From Myxococcales bacterium (GTDB lineage Bacteria; Myxococcota_A; Polyangia; Haliangiales; Haliangiaceae), in assembly GCA_016706545.1 (NCBI GenBank), contig JADJJK010000022.1:83612-147611 (forward strand): DNA of 64,000 nucleotides. Reading direction: 5' to 3'. Both the position numbers and the translations under genes were made by a program. Under the pieces are notes generated by a model, which saw nothing but the letters and a program-made list of their open reading frames with translations, did no database searches and had not been told where the DNA came from. How positions within the stretch are numbered: the stretch's first letter is position 1; every line of letters starts with the position of its first letter. Positions 33,597-42,880 of this stretch are shown here, piece after piece.

Positions 33597-34334
33597 ATGG
33601 AACACGTCGGCGTCATCCTCGCGGCAGGCCTCGGCTCGCGCCTGCGCCCGCTCACCGATACCACCCCCAAGTGCCTGCTCGACGTGGGAGGGGTCACGCT
33701 CCTCGAGCGCCAGCTCCACCGGCTGGTGGCGGCGGGCGTGCGCAAGAGCGTGGTCGTGGTGGGCTATCTACAAGAACAGATCGCAGACTACCTTCGCCGG
33801 GTGCCGCCGCCGCTGGAGGTCGTGCTGGCCCCAAACCCGGTGTATGCCACCACCGGCAACTGCCTGAGCGTGCTGGCGGCGCAGCGGCACGTGGGGGACG
33901 CCGGCATCCTGATCATCGACGGCGACGTGGTCCTCACCGGCGACGCGCTGGCGCGGCTCCTGGCTGACCGGGCGCCGTGCTCCGTGTTGCTGGATCGCGA
34001 GACCCAGCTCGGCGACGAGGAGATGAAGGCGCTGCTCGACGAGCAAGGCCGCATCCAGACCTTGAGCAAGAAGCTGCCGCCGGCGGCGTGCGCGGGCGAG
34101 TCCATCGGCGTCAACAAGGTGGGAGGCGCGGGCCTGCAGCAGCTCTGGTACGAGCTGGAGCGCATGGAGCGCGGCGATAACCAGGGCTACTACGAAGACG
34201 CCTTCCAGCGCCTGATCGATTCCGGAACCGAGTTTCGCACCGTGCCCATCGGCCACGATGAGTGGACGGAGATCGACGACCTGGCCGATCTGGAGGACGC
34301 GCGGGCGCGCTTTGCCGGCGTCAGCGCGCGCTAG
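33597..34334 (+). CDS. Nucleotidyltransferase, phosphocholine/sugar type
   Basis: A 245-residue NTP transferase. The N-terminus VGVILAAGLGSRLRPLTDTTPKCLLDVGG carries the nucleotide-binding G-x-G-x-R...P-K signature, and ILIIDGDVVLTGD is the metal-binding segment. The late EIDDLADLEDA fits CTP:phosphocholine cytidylyltransferase-like and related enzymes, which activate small head groups or sugars. The natural substrate cannot be read from sequence. A frame extends 165 nt upstream but the family start suits the ATG at 33597. Only a weak AGGTTGGA precedes it. Confidence 0.85.
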   Translation: MEHVGVILAAGLGSRLRPLTDTTPKCLLDVGGVTLLERQLHRLVAAGVRKSVVVVGYLQEQIADYLRRVPPPLEVVLAPNPVYATTGNCLSVLAAQRHVGDAGILIIDGDVVLTGDALARLLADRAPCSVLLDRETQLGDEEMKALLDEQGRIQTLSKKLPPAACAGESIGVNKVGGAGLQQLWYELERMERGDNQGYYEDAFQRLIDSGTEFRTVPIGHDEWTEIDDLADLEDARARFAGVSAR

Positions 34335-34463
34335 TGCGCCTGCCCGCGCTTCGAGCCGCCGACTCCTGGCGACGGCCTGACGCCGCGCCGGCGACAGCCT
34401 GCTAGGGTCCTCCATCTGCGCGCTTGGAAGCTGTCCCATCGTCAGGGGCAGGAAGGTAGCTTC

Positions 34464-35162
34464 GTGATCACGCCCGATTCGCCAACATCTACGAACGCAC
34501 CCGGCGCCGCGTCGCCGCGGATCCTGTACCTGCACGGCTTTGCCTCCGGGCCGGCCTCCGTCAAGGGGCTATCCTTCGAGCGGTTCTACAGCACGCATGG
34601 CATCGCCATTCAGCGGTTGGATCTGCGGCGGCCCTCGCTTGCTCATCTGCGCCTCTCGGCGATCATGGCCACCGTGGCCAGCGCGCTCGAGGGCACCGAA
34701 CGCGCCATCCTCATCGGCTCATCGCTGGGGGGCTTGACCGCGGCGCGGTTCGCCGAGCGCGATCCGCGCGTGGCGGCGCTGGTGCTCCTGGCGCCAGCGT
34801 TCCAGCTCGTGCCGCGCTGGCGCGCCCGGCTGGGCGACGCCGCGTGGAAGCAGTGGCAGGACAGCGGGTGGCTGGAGATCCACGATCACACCACCGGCCA
34901 GCCCGCTCATGTCGACTACGGCTTCATCGAGGACGCGCAGGAGATCGACGCCGCTGGCGGCGGCTGGCCCAAGGTCAGCGTGCCGACGCTGGTGTTTCAT
35001 GGCCTGCGCGATGACGTGGTCGACATCGGCCTGTCGCGCCAGCTCGTGGCGCGCGCCTCCAACGTGCGCCTGGTGGAACTCAACGACGATCACCAGCTCG
35101 TCGACTCTCTGCCGCGCCTCTTGACCGAGACGTACGACTTCTTGTTACAGCACGGGGCCTAG
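34464..35162 (+). CDS. Alpha/beta hydrolase, YqiA-like esterase
   Basis: A 232-residue hydrolase. ILYLHGFASGPASVKG holds the oxyanion region, the nucleophile elbow is GSSLGG (Ser of the triad), VPTLVFHGLRDDVVD gives the acid and DDHQLVDSL the His. YqiA-type proteins are small esterases with unknown physiological substrates. The start is a GTG with AGGAAGG upstream at a normal distance. It lies between the nucleotidyltransferase and SUI1 genes on the same strand. Confidence 0.85.
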   Translation: MITPDSPTSTNAPGAASPRILYLHGFASGPASVKGLSFERFYSTHGIAIQRLDLRRPSLAHLRLSAIMATVASALEGTERAILIGSSLGGLTAARFAERDPRVAALVLLAPAFQLVPRWRARLGDAAWKQWQDSGWLEIHDHTTGQPAHVDYGFIEDAQEIDAAGGGWPKVSVPTLVFHGLRDDVVDIGLSRQLVARASNVRLVELNDDHQLVDSLPRLLTETYDFLLQHGA

Positions 35163-35215
35163 TACTACTGCGTCAGGCTGCGGCGGCGCGCGAGGTGCGA
35201 TAGGCTTGGCCGAGC

Positions 35216-35620
35216 GTGACCCAAAAACCCTCCGCCAATCACCCCTTTGCCAAGCTGGCGGCGCTGCGCACCGCCGAACCGGCTGCGTCGACGCCTGTGG
35301 CGCCCGGCGCGACCAGCACGCCCGGCACGCCCGGCCAAGCCAGAGCGCCCTCGTCGCCCACCAAGCCGGAGCCAGCCAAGGGCCCGGCCTGGGCGGTGGT
35401 GCGCATGGAGCGCAAGGGCCGCGGCGGCAAGGAGGCCACGATCGTGGAGAAGCTGGGCCTCGCGCCTGCGGAGCTCGAGCGCTGGTGCAAGGAGCTCAAG
35501 CACGCGCTCGGCTGCGGCGGCGCCGTCGAAGGCGACGCGATCATCCTGCAGGGCGACCTGCGCCCGCGGCTGCCCGCCGTGCTCACCAAGCGCGGGGTAC
35601 GCAAGGTGACGTTGGGATAG
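35216..35620 (+). CDS. SUI1/YciH-family translation initiation factor-like protein
   Basis: A 134-residue protein. The C-terminal half is a SUI1 domain: VRMERKGRGGKEATIVEKL, then LKHALGCGGAVEGDAIILQGD and LTKRGVRKVTLG, where the basic GxGGK loop is typical of bacterial YciH and eukaryotic eIF1. Such factors bind the small ribosomal subunit and tune start-site choice. The N-terminal half is a Pro/Ala-rich linker not found in short YciH proteins. The start is GTG. Its stop abuts the convergent stop of the next gene. Confidence 0.9.
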   Translation: MTQKPSANHPFAKLAALRTAEPAASTPVAPGATSTPGTPGQARAPSSPTKPEPAKGPAWAVVRMERKGRGGKEATIVEKLGLAPAELERWCKELKHALGCGGAVEGDAIILQGDLRPRLPAVLTKRGVRKVTLG

Positions 35621-35628
35621 CTATCCCA
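35613..35628. repeat. 16-bp palindrome spanning two convergent stop codons
   Basis: TGGGATAGCTATCCCA is a perfect palindrome. The SUI1 gene ends at TAG 35618-35620 and the acyl-CoA-binding gene ends at the mirrored TAG (35621-35623 on the minus strand). With no loop it is not a normal terminator hairpin. Confidence 0.6.
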
Positions 35629-35869
35629 GCTTCGCTGCCGTGTCGACGTAGCGCTGCTTGGCCTCGTCTTTGGTGAGCCCCTTGCGGGCGGCCCATGCGT
35701 CGTACTTGGCGCGTCCGCGCAGATCGAAGGTGCCGGGCCGACTGCCGCGGACATCGCCAGAGGTGGCCTGCTTGTACAGGCCATACAGCTCGAGCATCTT
35801 GGTGTTGTCCAGGCCCGAGGCGGCGTTCACGCGCTTCTGAGCCGCTGCAAAATCATCGTCGAGAGCCAT
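35621..35869 (-). CDS. Acyl-CoA-binding protein
   Basis: An 82-residue acyl-CoA-binding protein of the usual size. MALDDDFAAAQKRVNAAS, then MLELYGLYKQATSGDVRGSRPG, then FDLRGRAKYDAWAARKGL and AKQRYVD match the four-helix ACBP fold, with conserved YKQAT and KYDAW. These small cytoplasmic proteins bind medium- and long-chain acyl-CoA. They are common in eukaryotes and scattered in bacteria. The longer upstream frame is rejected because the ACBP fold starts at the chosen Met. Confidence 0.93.
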   Translation of the reverse strand: MALDDDFAAAQKRVNAASGLDNTKMLELYGLYKQATSGDVRGSRPGTFDLRGRAKYDAWAARKGLTKDEAKQRYVDTAAKLG

Positions 35870-36293
35870 GAGGCGTACTGTATCAGCACCATGCCTTGGG
35901 CCACCATCGTCAAGCAGAGGCTTGCGAGGCGGGCGCGTTCGCGAAGAGCACCACAGAGAGACTCTCAAGTGACGCGGCCCAAGCTCCAAGGCCGAGCGCT
36001 TCGCGAGGGCTGAACGTCAGGAGCCTCGTGCGAGCGCGCGGCGATCATCCGCCTGGTGCTGACGCCGTGCGCTACGCGAGGTGTGCTGGCTGCAGCGCTG
36101 GCTACCGCACCGGCCACCTGCAAAGGTCACGGGCCGGCGCACCGGCAACTCGACTTGCTGAGGCCCTGCAAGGCGTGCGTAGCGCGACGCGATGCGTTGA
36201 TGAAGTCCTAGCGATCTTCGCTACCTCCACCATCGTCGCGGATGCGCGGGCCTGTGCGGACCTGGCAAGGTTGTTGCTCCTTGGTCCTCGCAC
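35870..36293. other. Intergenic stretch without recognisable gene
   Basis: About 420 nt between the acyl-CoA-binding and the BPI-like genes, divergently transcribed. A forward frame runs through it but is Ala/Arg-rich and lacks conserved features. It likely carries the promoters of both neighbours; no clear box was identified. Confidence 0.4.
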
Positions 36294-37919
36294 ATGCCGA
36301 AAAGCCTCGTGCTTGCCAGTTTCTCGCTGTGGATGACGGCGTGCGCCATGGAGCCCTCGGCGCTGCGGGAGCCTCCGCGCCTGACCGTCACCTCTCCCGA
36401 GCGAGCCACCGTGCGCGGTCAGGCTGGCGCGATCACGGTGACCGGCCAGGTGGCGGCCAACCAAGCGGGCGACCGCGTCGCGCAGGTCACCGTCAACGGA
36501 GTCGCGGCGCAGCTCGCGGCGGACGGCGCCTTCACCGCCCAGGTCCAGCTCGCCCCGGGCGCGACGTTCCTGCACACCGTGGCGCGCGATGTCGCCGGCG
36601 GCGAGGCCACTGACACGCGCACCGTACACGCGGGACAGCTCCGCAGCGGCGACCAGCTCATCGATCACGGGCTGGCGGTGGCGCTGTCCGACGACGCGCT
36701 CGCGACCGTGGCCAGCGCCGCGAGCACGATGATGAAGACCATGGACTTTGCGCCCATGCTGGCGCCGATGAACCCGATGGTCAGCAAGGGCGCCGAGGAG
36801 GGCGAGGACTGCCTGTGGGGCAAGGTCTACGTCGATGATCTCCAGGTCGACGACGCGCGGCTGGCGCTGGTGCCCAAGGCAGGCGGCCTGACCTTCGAGG
36901 CGGAGCTGACGAACCTCGAGGTGCCGGCCCGCACTCGCTACGAAGTGCTCTGCGCCAACGGCGCGACGACGGTGCGCATGTCCGCGAGCAAGGTGCTGGT
37001 CAAGGGCACGATGCGGGTGACGCCGCGGGCCAGCGGGCAGGGCTTCGACGTGGCGATCGTCTCGCCGCAGGTCTCCGTCACCGGCTTCTCGCTGGACGCC
37101 AGCGGCCTGCCGGGGGACATCCTCACCCTGCTACGACTGGACGCGGCGATCGGCGCCATCGCCGCCGCCGCCGCAGAGCGCTTCATGGGGCCGCTGATGA
37201 ACCAGGCGCTGGGCAGCCTGGCCGGGCCCAAGCGGGTGATGGTGGCTGGGCAGCAGGTGACCTTCGAGGTGGCCGCGGACTCGGTGGACTTCGACGTGGC
37301 CGGCGCCAAGGTGGGGCTGGACTCCCGCATGTTCCTGGCCGGGCACAACGCGCAGTACGTGTACACGCCCAACGACCCCTTGGTGCTGGAGGCGGGCACC
37401 GGCTTTGCGCTGGCGCTCTCCGACGACGCGGCCAACCAGCTCCTGGCCAGCGTGACCGCCGCTGGGATGCTCTCGGTCACCCTGCCGGCGCCCGGCGGCA
37501 CCTTCGACTCGGTCAAGCTCACCGCCACCTTGCCGCCGATGATCTCCGCCGACAGCCAGAGCGGCAAGCTGCGCCTCCTGGCCGGCGATCTCCGGATGGC
37601 GTTCCTGGCGCCCGGCGGGGCCGAGGTCGCGCACGTGGCGCTGCACATCTCCGCCGAGGTGGCGGCGGTGCCGTCGCTGTCCGGGGTGGCGCTGCAGGTG
37701 GACAAGCCCGAGGTCTTCGCCGACGTGCTCGACAACGTGTCTGGCTACTCCGACGAGGACAAGGAGATCATGATCAAGCTGGTGGTGGACCACCAGGTGA
37801 AGCTGATGTCGCTCTTGCTGGGCAACGTGCCGCTGCCCGCGGTCGCCGGCGTGCGCATGACCGACACGCGGGTCAGCGCTGGCGCCGGCTTCGTGAAGGT
37901 GACCGGCGCGCTGCAGTAG
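36294..37919 (+). CDS. Lipoprotein with Ig-like domain and possible TULIP-like lipid-binding region
   Basis: A 541-residue protein. MPKSLVLASFSLWMTAC is a short signal with a lipobox (MTAC). Residues about 25-115 form an Ig-like beta domain: PPRLTVTSPERATVRGQAG and DRVAQVTVNGVAAQLAADG. From about 130, long alternating amphipathic strands such as GKVYVDDLQVDDARL and FDVAIVSPQVSVTGFSLDA flank a helix IGAIAAAAAERFMGPLMNQAL. That pattern resembles BPI/TULIP lipid-binding proteins, but the resemblance is by eye. It may act at the outer membrane surface. Confidence 0.65.
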   Translation: MPKSLVLASFSLWMTACAMEPSALREPPRLTVTSPERATVRGQAGAITVTGQVAANQAGDRVAQVTVNGVAAQLAADGAFTAQVQLAPGATFLHTVARDVAGGEATDTRTVHAGQLRSGDQLIDHGLAVALSDDALATVASAASTMMKTMDFAPMLAPMNPMVSKGAEEGEDCLWGKVYVDDLQVDDARLALVPKAGGLTFEAELTNLEVPARTRYEVLCANGATTVRMSASKVLVKGTMRVTPRASGQGFDVAIVSPQVSVTGFSLDASGLPGDILTLLRLDAAIGAIAAAAAERFMGPLMNQALGSLAGPKRVMVAGQQVTFEVAADSVDFDVAGAKVGLDSRMFLAGHNAQYVYTPNDPLVLEAGTGFALALSDDAANQLLASVTAAGMLSVTLPAPGGTFDSVKLTATLPPMISADSQSGKLRLLAGDLRMAFLAPGGAEVAHVALHISAEVAAVPSLSGVALQVDKPEVFADVLDNVSGYSDEDKEIMIKLVVDHQVKLMSLLLGNVPLPAVAGVRMTDTRVSAGAGFVKVTGALQ

Positions 37920-37950
37920 CGCGGTCCGCCACGGTGGGCCGCAGCTACCA

Positions 37951-40245
37951 CTACTGGATCGACGGCTTGATGCCCATCTCGGTCAGCAGGTGGTCGGCGC
38001 CATCGATGGCGTCCATCATCCACAGGGCGTAGCGCACGTCCACGGCGATGGTGCGGGTGGACTTGCCGTCGAACACCACGTCGGACGAGACGCCCTCGAT
38101 GGTGCCGTCGAAGGCGAGCCCCACCAGCTCGCCCTTGTGGTTGAGCGCGGGCGAGCCCGAGTTGCCGCCGGTGATGTCCAGGTCCGACAAGAAGTCGACC
38201 GGCAGCTCGCCGCCCAGCGCCGCGTCGGCGTACGGACCGTAGTTCTTGGCCTTGATGGCGTCGAGCACGGCCTTGGGAGCGTCGAAGGGCTCTTTGCCCG
38301 TGTCCTTGCCGAGGATCTGCGCGGCGGTGGTGAACGCCCAGTCCGCCTGAGCGGTGGAGTCCGGCTTGAAGCTCTTGACCGTGCCATACGTGATGCGGAG
38401 CGTGCCGTTGGCGTCTGGCGACAAGAAGCCGCTCAAGGTCTCGCGCATCGCGGTGGCGAACACGTTGGACAGGAGCATCATCTCGCCCAGGCGCGCATCG
38501 GTGCGCTTCTCTTCGGCCTTGAGAAAGGGCCAGATGCGTTGCGCGGCGGCCACGAACGGATCCGTCGAGGCCTTGAGGTCCTTGGCGGTGCCCTTGGTGA
38601 TGAGCGTGATGCGCGTCGCCTCGTCCTCGAGCTTGGTGGCCTTGTACCAGGTGTCCAGCGTCTTGCCGATGAGCGCGGCGTCGAGCTTCTGGCCCTTCTT
38701 GGCGCCGAGCAGCGCGGTCAGCCAGGCGCGGTCTGCCTCGGGGAGCTCCAGCGCGCGGCCCAGCACTAGCTCGAAGCCGGCGCGGTCGAGCACGCGGTCG
38801 TACTGGCGGCCGAACTGCTTCTGGCCGGCGAGCAGGCGCGGCATGTCGCGCTCCTGGAAGCCCGGCTTGCGTTCGGCGTCGGGCTTGGCGCGCTCCTCGA
38901 CCAGGCGGGTCGCGGTGAGCGCCGCGGCCAGGAGGTTCGAGCCGCGGAAGGCCTGGTTGCGGTCGAAATCCACGCGCGCGGTGGCGCGGTCCTCGGCGAG
39001 CATGACCTCGAGCTTGTCGATGGCGGTCTTGTACGCCTCCTTGCCCGGCTGCGCCGCCCACGCCTTGACCTGCGCGGTGAGCGCGTCCTTGCGCTGCAAG
39101 AGATCGCCCTTGGTCAGCCCGGCCAGGACGCCTTGCCACTTCTCCAGGCCGTTCTGCACCGCCTGCTTGGCCACCGCGGCCTTGATGGACGTCTCGCCGC
39201 CGTCCTTGAGGTGCGCCTCGGCGATCGCGTACCGCGCCTGGAGCAACTTGATGAGGTACGGGTAGGTCCACTGCACGTCATGGCGGACCTCGGAGGCCAG
39301 CGAGACGCGGTTGGTGGTGCCCGGATAGCCGGTGACCATCACCATGTCGCCGGTCTTGATGCCGGCGCTCGACACGGTGAGGTGGTGCGCGGGCGCAAAC
39401 GGCACGTTGTCCGGCGAGTAGTCCGCGGGCTTGCCGTCCTTGCCGACGTAGGCGCGGAAGAACGAGAAGTCGCCGGTGTGGCGCGGCCACGCCCAGTTGT
39501 CGATCTCGCCGCCGTAGTTGCCGACCGAGCGCGCCGGCACGTACACCAGCCGCACGTCGCGGATCTCGAGGTACTCGATCAGCTGGTACTCGGCGCCGCG
39601 GAAGAAGCTGCGGACCTCGCAGCGCAGGCCCTTGCGCCCTTGCTCGCAGGCGCTCTGCAGCCGCTTCTGGCGCTTCTCCAGCTCGTCCTTGCGCTGGATC
39701 GGATCGGCGATGGCGTCGAGGCCGGCGCGCATCTCGCTGGTGACGTCACGGAAGTCCTGCGCCACCATCACCCGCTGCGCGGGACCCGCGGACTTCTCCT
39801 CCGCGAGCGTCTTGGCGAGAAAGCCGTTCTCCACCAGGTTGGCCTGGGGCGTGGAGTTGAACTGCAGCGCGCCCTGCACGCAGTGATGGTTGGTGACGAT
39901 GAGCCCTTGCGGCGACACGAACGAGGCCGTGCAGCCACCGAGCCACACCACCGCGGCCAGCGGCGCGGCCAGCGGGTTGGCGAGGACCTTGGGATCGATC
40001 GCGACGCCGAGCTTCTGGAAGTTGTCCACGTGCTGCGGCAGCGTCATCTGCGCCGGCAGCCACATGCCGCCTGGGTTCTCGTACGCCTTGCGCGCAGCCA
40101 GCGCCGGATCTGCGGGCGCCACCGCGGCGCCGGGATCGGTCGCGCCTGCGCCGCCGGTCACCGGCAGCTCACCACCTGGAGAGGTTTGGGCGCCACCACC
40201 GCAGGCCGCGGCGAGCGCCAGAGAGCAAAGGACGAAGCGTTTCAT
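37951..40245 (-). CDS. S46-family dipeptidyl-peptidase (DPP7/11-like), copy 1
   Basis: A 764-residue periplasmic serine peptidase. MKRFVLCSLALAAAC is a lipobox signal. The catalytic His lies in VTNHHCVQGAL (about 120), and the Ser in GNSGSPALNHKG (about 695), as in DPP7/DPP11, which remove dipeptides from the N-terminus of peptides. GGMWLPAQMTLPQHVDNFQKLGV near the N-terminus is a family hallmark. It is next to a close paralogue on the same strand, suggesting tandem duplication. Substrate preference depends on one residue near the Ser and cannot be assigned here. Confidence 0.93.
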   Translation of the reverse strand: MKRFVLCSLALAAACGGGAQTSPGGELPVTGGAGATDPGAAVAPADPALAARKAYENPGGMWLPAQMTLPQHVDNFQKLGVAIDPKVLANPLAAPLAAVVWLGGCTASFVSPQGLIVTNHHCVQGALQFNSTPQANLVENGFLAKTLAEEKSAGPAQRVMVAQDFRDVTSEMRAGLDAIADPIQRKDELEKRQKRLQSACEQGRKGLRCEVRSFFRGAEYQLIEYLEIRDVRLVYVPARSVGNYGGEIDNWAWPRHTGDFSFFRAYVGKDGKPADYSPDNVPFAPAHHLTVSSAGIKTGDMVMVTGYPGTTNRVSLASEVRHDVQWTYPYLIKLLQARYAIAEAHLKDGGETSIKAAVAKQAVQNGLEKWQGVLAGLTKGDLLQRKDALTAQVKAWAAQPGKEAYKTAIDKLEVMLAEDRATARVDFDRNQAFRGSNLLAAALTATRLVEERAKPDAERKPGFQERDMPRLLAGQKQFGRQYDRVLDRAGFELVLGRALELPEADRAWLTALLGAKKGQKLDAALIGKTLDTWYKATKLEDEATRITLITKGTAKDLKASTDPFVAAAQRIWPFLKAEEKRTDARLGEMMLLSNVFATAMRETLSGFLSPDANGTLRITYGTVKSFKPDSTAQADWAFTTAAQILGKDTGKEPFDAPKAVLDAIKAKNYGPYADAALGGELPVDFLSDLDITGGNSGSPALNHKGELVGLAFDGTIEGVSSDVVFDGKSTRTIAVDVRYALWMMDAIDGADHLLTEMGIKPSIQ

Positions 40246-40419
40246 TGTGAGCGAGATACCAGAAATCGCCGTTTTCGGCGCGGCAAAACCGGCTGAGGTG
40301 AGCTGACATCCCGCGATGCACTCACTCAGCGGGTGCGACGGCCCTGCGACGTTGCGTCGGTCGCGTGAACCGTGGCCAGCGCTGCCTGGCGCAGCGCGGC
40401 GATGCAGCGCGGCCCGCGC

Positions 40420-42738
40420 TCAGGGAATGGCGGGCACGAGGCCCATCTCGGTCAGCAGATGATCGGCGCCGTCGATCGCGTCCATCATCCACAGCATGTA
40501 GCGCGCGTCCACGGTGATGGTGCGCGAGACCGAGTGATCAAACAGCATGTCGGAGGCCACCGCGGCCAGCGGTCGGTCAAAGTGCAAGCCCACCAGGTGT
40601 CCGCGGTGGTCGAGGATGGGCGAGCCGGAGTTTCCACCGGTGGTGTCGAGGTCGGTGAGGAAGTTGATCGGCAGCTTGCCCTGCTCGTTGGCGTACGGCC
40701 CAAAGGCGCCGGCCTTGACCGCCTGCAGCACGGCTGCCGGCGCGTCAAACGGCTCCTTCCCTTGGTCCTTGCCGAGGAGCTGATCCGCGGTGGTGAAGGG
40801 CGCATCGGCCGGGGCGCTCGAGCCCGGCTTGAAGCTCTTGACCGTACCGTAGCTCACCCGCAGCGTGCCGTTGGCGTCCGGCGCGAGGAACCCGCGCTGC
40901 GCCTCGCGCATCGCGGTGGCGTACACGTTGGTGAGCAGCAAGAGCTCCCCGGTGCGCCGATCCGCGCGGGTCTCCTGGTCCTTGATGACCGGCCAGATGC
41001 GAACCGCCGCAGCGACGAAGGGGTCCTTGGTGGTGGCCAGCGCCTTGGCGGTGGTCTCGGTGACCAGCGAGATCCGCGCCGCTTCGTCCTCGAGCCGGGT
41101 GGTCTCGTACCAGGTGTTCAAGGTCTTCTCGATCGCCGCCTCGTCGAGCTTCTGGCCCTTCTTGGCGCCAAGCAGGGTGGCGAGCCAGCCGCGGTCCTGC
41201 GCCGGAAGCTGCAGCGCGCGGGTGAGCACCAGCTTGAGCACGGCGCGGTCGAGCACGCGGTCGTACTGGCGGGTGACCTGCTTCTGGCCAGCGATGATGC
41301 GCGGCATGTCGCGCTCCTGAAAGCCGGGCTTGCGCTCGGCGTCTGGCTTTCTGCGCTCGTGCTGCAGGCGCACCGCGGTCAGCGCCGCGCCCAGCAGGCT
41401 CCCGCTGCTCACCGCCTGGCCGCGATCGAAGTCCAGGCGCGCGCTGCGGCGCTCCTCGGCGAGCACCTGCTCGAGCCTGGCGAGCGCCGCGGCGTAGGCC
41501 TCGCGGCCAGGCGCCGCGGCCCACGCCTTGACCTGGGCGTCCAGCGCGTCCTTGCGCGGCAGCAGATCGCGCTGGGTCATGCCGGCGTGGACGCCCTGCC
41601 AGCGCTCCAGGCCGTTCTGGATCCCCTGCTTGGCGACGCCGGCCTTGATCGCCGTCTGGCCGCCGTCGGCGAGGTGCGCCTCGGCAATGGCGTAGCGCTG
41701 CTCGAGCAAGCCGATGAGGTACGGGATGCGCCACTCGACATCGTGATGCACCTCGGAGGCGGTGGCGATGCGATTGGTCGCGCCGGGATACCCGGCCACC
41801 ATCACGACGTCGCTGGCCTTGACGCCAGCGCTCGACACGGTGAGGTGGTGCGCGGGCGCAAACGGCACGTTGTCCGGCGAGAAGTCGGCGGGCTTGCCGT
41901 CCTTGCCGACGTAGGCGCGGTAGAACGAGAAGTCGCCGGTGTGGCGCGGCCACGCCCAGTTGTCGATCTCGCCGCCGTAGTTGCCGATGGAGCGCTTGGG
42001 CGCGTAGACCAGGCGCACGTCGCGGAGCTCCAGGTACTCGATGAGCAGGTACATCGCGCCGCGGAAGAAGTGGCGCACCTCGCAGCGCAGGCCCGGCCGG
42101 CCTTGCTCGCACGCGCTCTGCAGCCGCTTCTGGCGGCGCTCGGCCTCTTCCTTGCGCAGCAGCGGATCGGCGATGGCCTCGAGCCCCGCGCGCAGCTCGC
42201 TGGTGACGTCGCGGAAGGCCTGCGCCACCATCACCCGCTGCGCCGGGCCCGCGGACTTCTCCTCTGCGAGCGTCCTGGCGAGAAAGCCGCTCTCGACGAG
42301 GTTCTCCTTGGGCGTGGAGTTGAGCTGCAGCGCGCCCTGCACGCAGTGATGGTTGGTGACCAGGAGGCCCTGCGGCGACACGAACGACGCGGTACAGCCG
42401 CCCAGGAACACCACCGCCGCCAGCGGCGTGGCCAGCGGATCGGCGAGGACCTTGGGATCGATCGCGACGCCGAGCTTCTGAAAGTTGTCCACGTGCTGCG
42501 GCAGCGTCATCTGCGCCGGCAGCCACATGCCGCCGGGGTTCGCGTAGGCCGCGCGCGCGAGCTGCGCTGGATCTGGCGGCGGCGCCGCGGGCTCGACCAG
42601 CGCCGGGTCAGGAGCCGGCGCCGGACCTGGCGTCAGCGCTGGCGCGCTCGGCGTGGCGCCGCCGCAGGACCAGAGAACCCCAAGCGAGATCAGCGAAGCA
42701 AGAGGGCAGCCCGAGCGGGCCAAAACGGAGCGCGTCAT
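40420..42738 (-). CDS. S46-family dipeptidyl-peptidase (DPP7/11-like), copy 2
   Basis: A 772-residue paralogue of the preceding gene. The signal has a lipobox-like end LISLGVLWSCGG. The catalytic His is in VTNHHCVQGAL (about 130) and the Ser in GNSGSPILDHRG (about 703). Residues in MWLPAQMTLPQHVDNFQKLGV are identical in both copies, while linkers differ. The ATG at 42738 is used; the longer frame is rejected. It starts 142 nt after the UvrD stop. The two copies may have different P1 preference. Confidence 0.93.
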   Translation of the reverse strand: MTRSVLARSGCPLASLISLGVLWSCGGATPSAPALTPGPAPAPDPALVEPAAPPPDPAQLARAAYANPGGMWLPAQMTLPQHVDNFQKLGVAIDPKVLADPLATPLAAVVFLGGCTASFVSPQGLLVTNHHCVQGALQLNSTPKENLVESGFLARTLAEEKSAGPAQRVMVAQAFRDVTSELRAGLEAIADPLLRKEEAERRQKRLQSACEQGRPGLRCEVRHFFRGAMYLLIEYLELRDVRLVYAPKRSIGNYGGEIDNWAWPRHTGDFSFYRAYVGKDGKPADFSPDNVPFAPAHHLTVSSAGVKASDVVMVAGYPGATNRIATASEVHHDVEWRIPYLIGLLEQRYAIAEAHLADGGQTAIKAGVAKQGIQNGLERWQGVHAGMTQRDLLPRKDALDAQVKAWAAAPGREAYAAALARLEQVLAEERRSARLDFDRGQAVSSGSLLGAALTAVRLQHERRKPDAERKPGFQERDMPRIIAGQKQVTRQYDRVLDRAVLKLVLTRALQLPAQDRGWLATLLGAKKGQKLDEAAIEKTLNTWYETTRLEDEAARISLVTETTAKALATTKDPFVAAAVRIWPVIKDQETRADRRTGELLLLTNVYATAMREAQRGFLAPDANGTLRVSYGTVKSFKPGSSAPADAPFTTADQLLGKDQGKEPFDAPAAVLQAVKAGAFGPYANEQGKLPINFLTDLDTTGGNSGSPILDHRGHLVGLHFDRPLAAVASDMLFDHSVSRTITVDARYMLWMMDAIDGADHLLTEMGLVPAIP

Positions 42739-42880
42739 GTGCAAGCGGCATAGCAGAAACTCTCGCCACGCGGGGCCCGCGCGCGCGCCGTGCGCGTCCT
42801 TGGCGCGCCTTTGCACGCCCTCCGTCGTGGCGCACCGAGTCGAAGCGCCCGCGCGCCGCGCCCTCAGCCGACCTCCTCGC

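Noticed and set aside
35613..35628. Bidirectional terminator
   Set aside because: The palindrome has no loop and no T-run.
35896..36336. 146-residue forward frame ahead of the lipoprotein gene
   Set aside because: It has no motif, and it overlaps the signal peptide of the next gene in another frame.
40372..42753. 793-residue forward frame opposite an S46 peptidase
   Set aside because: It is antisense to a gene with a complete catalytic pattern.
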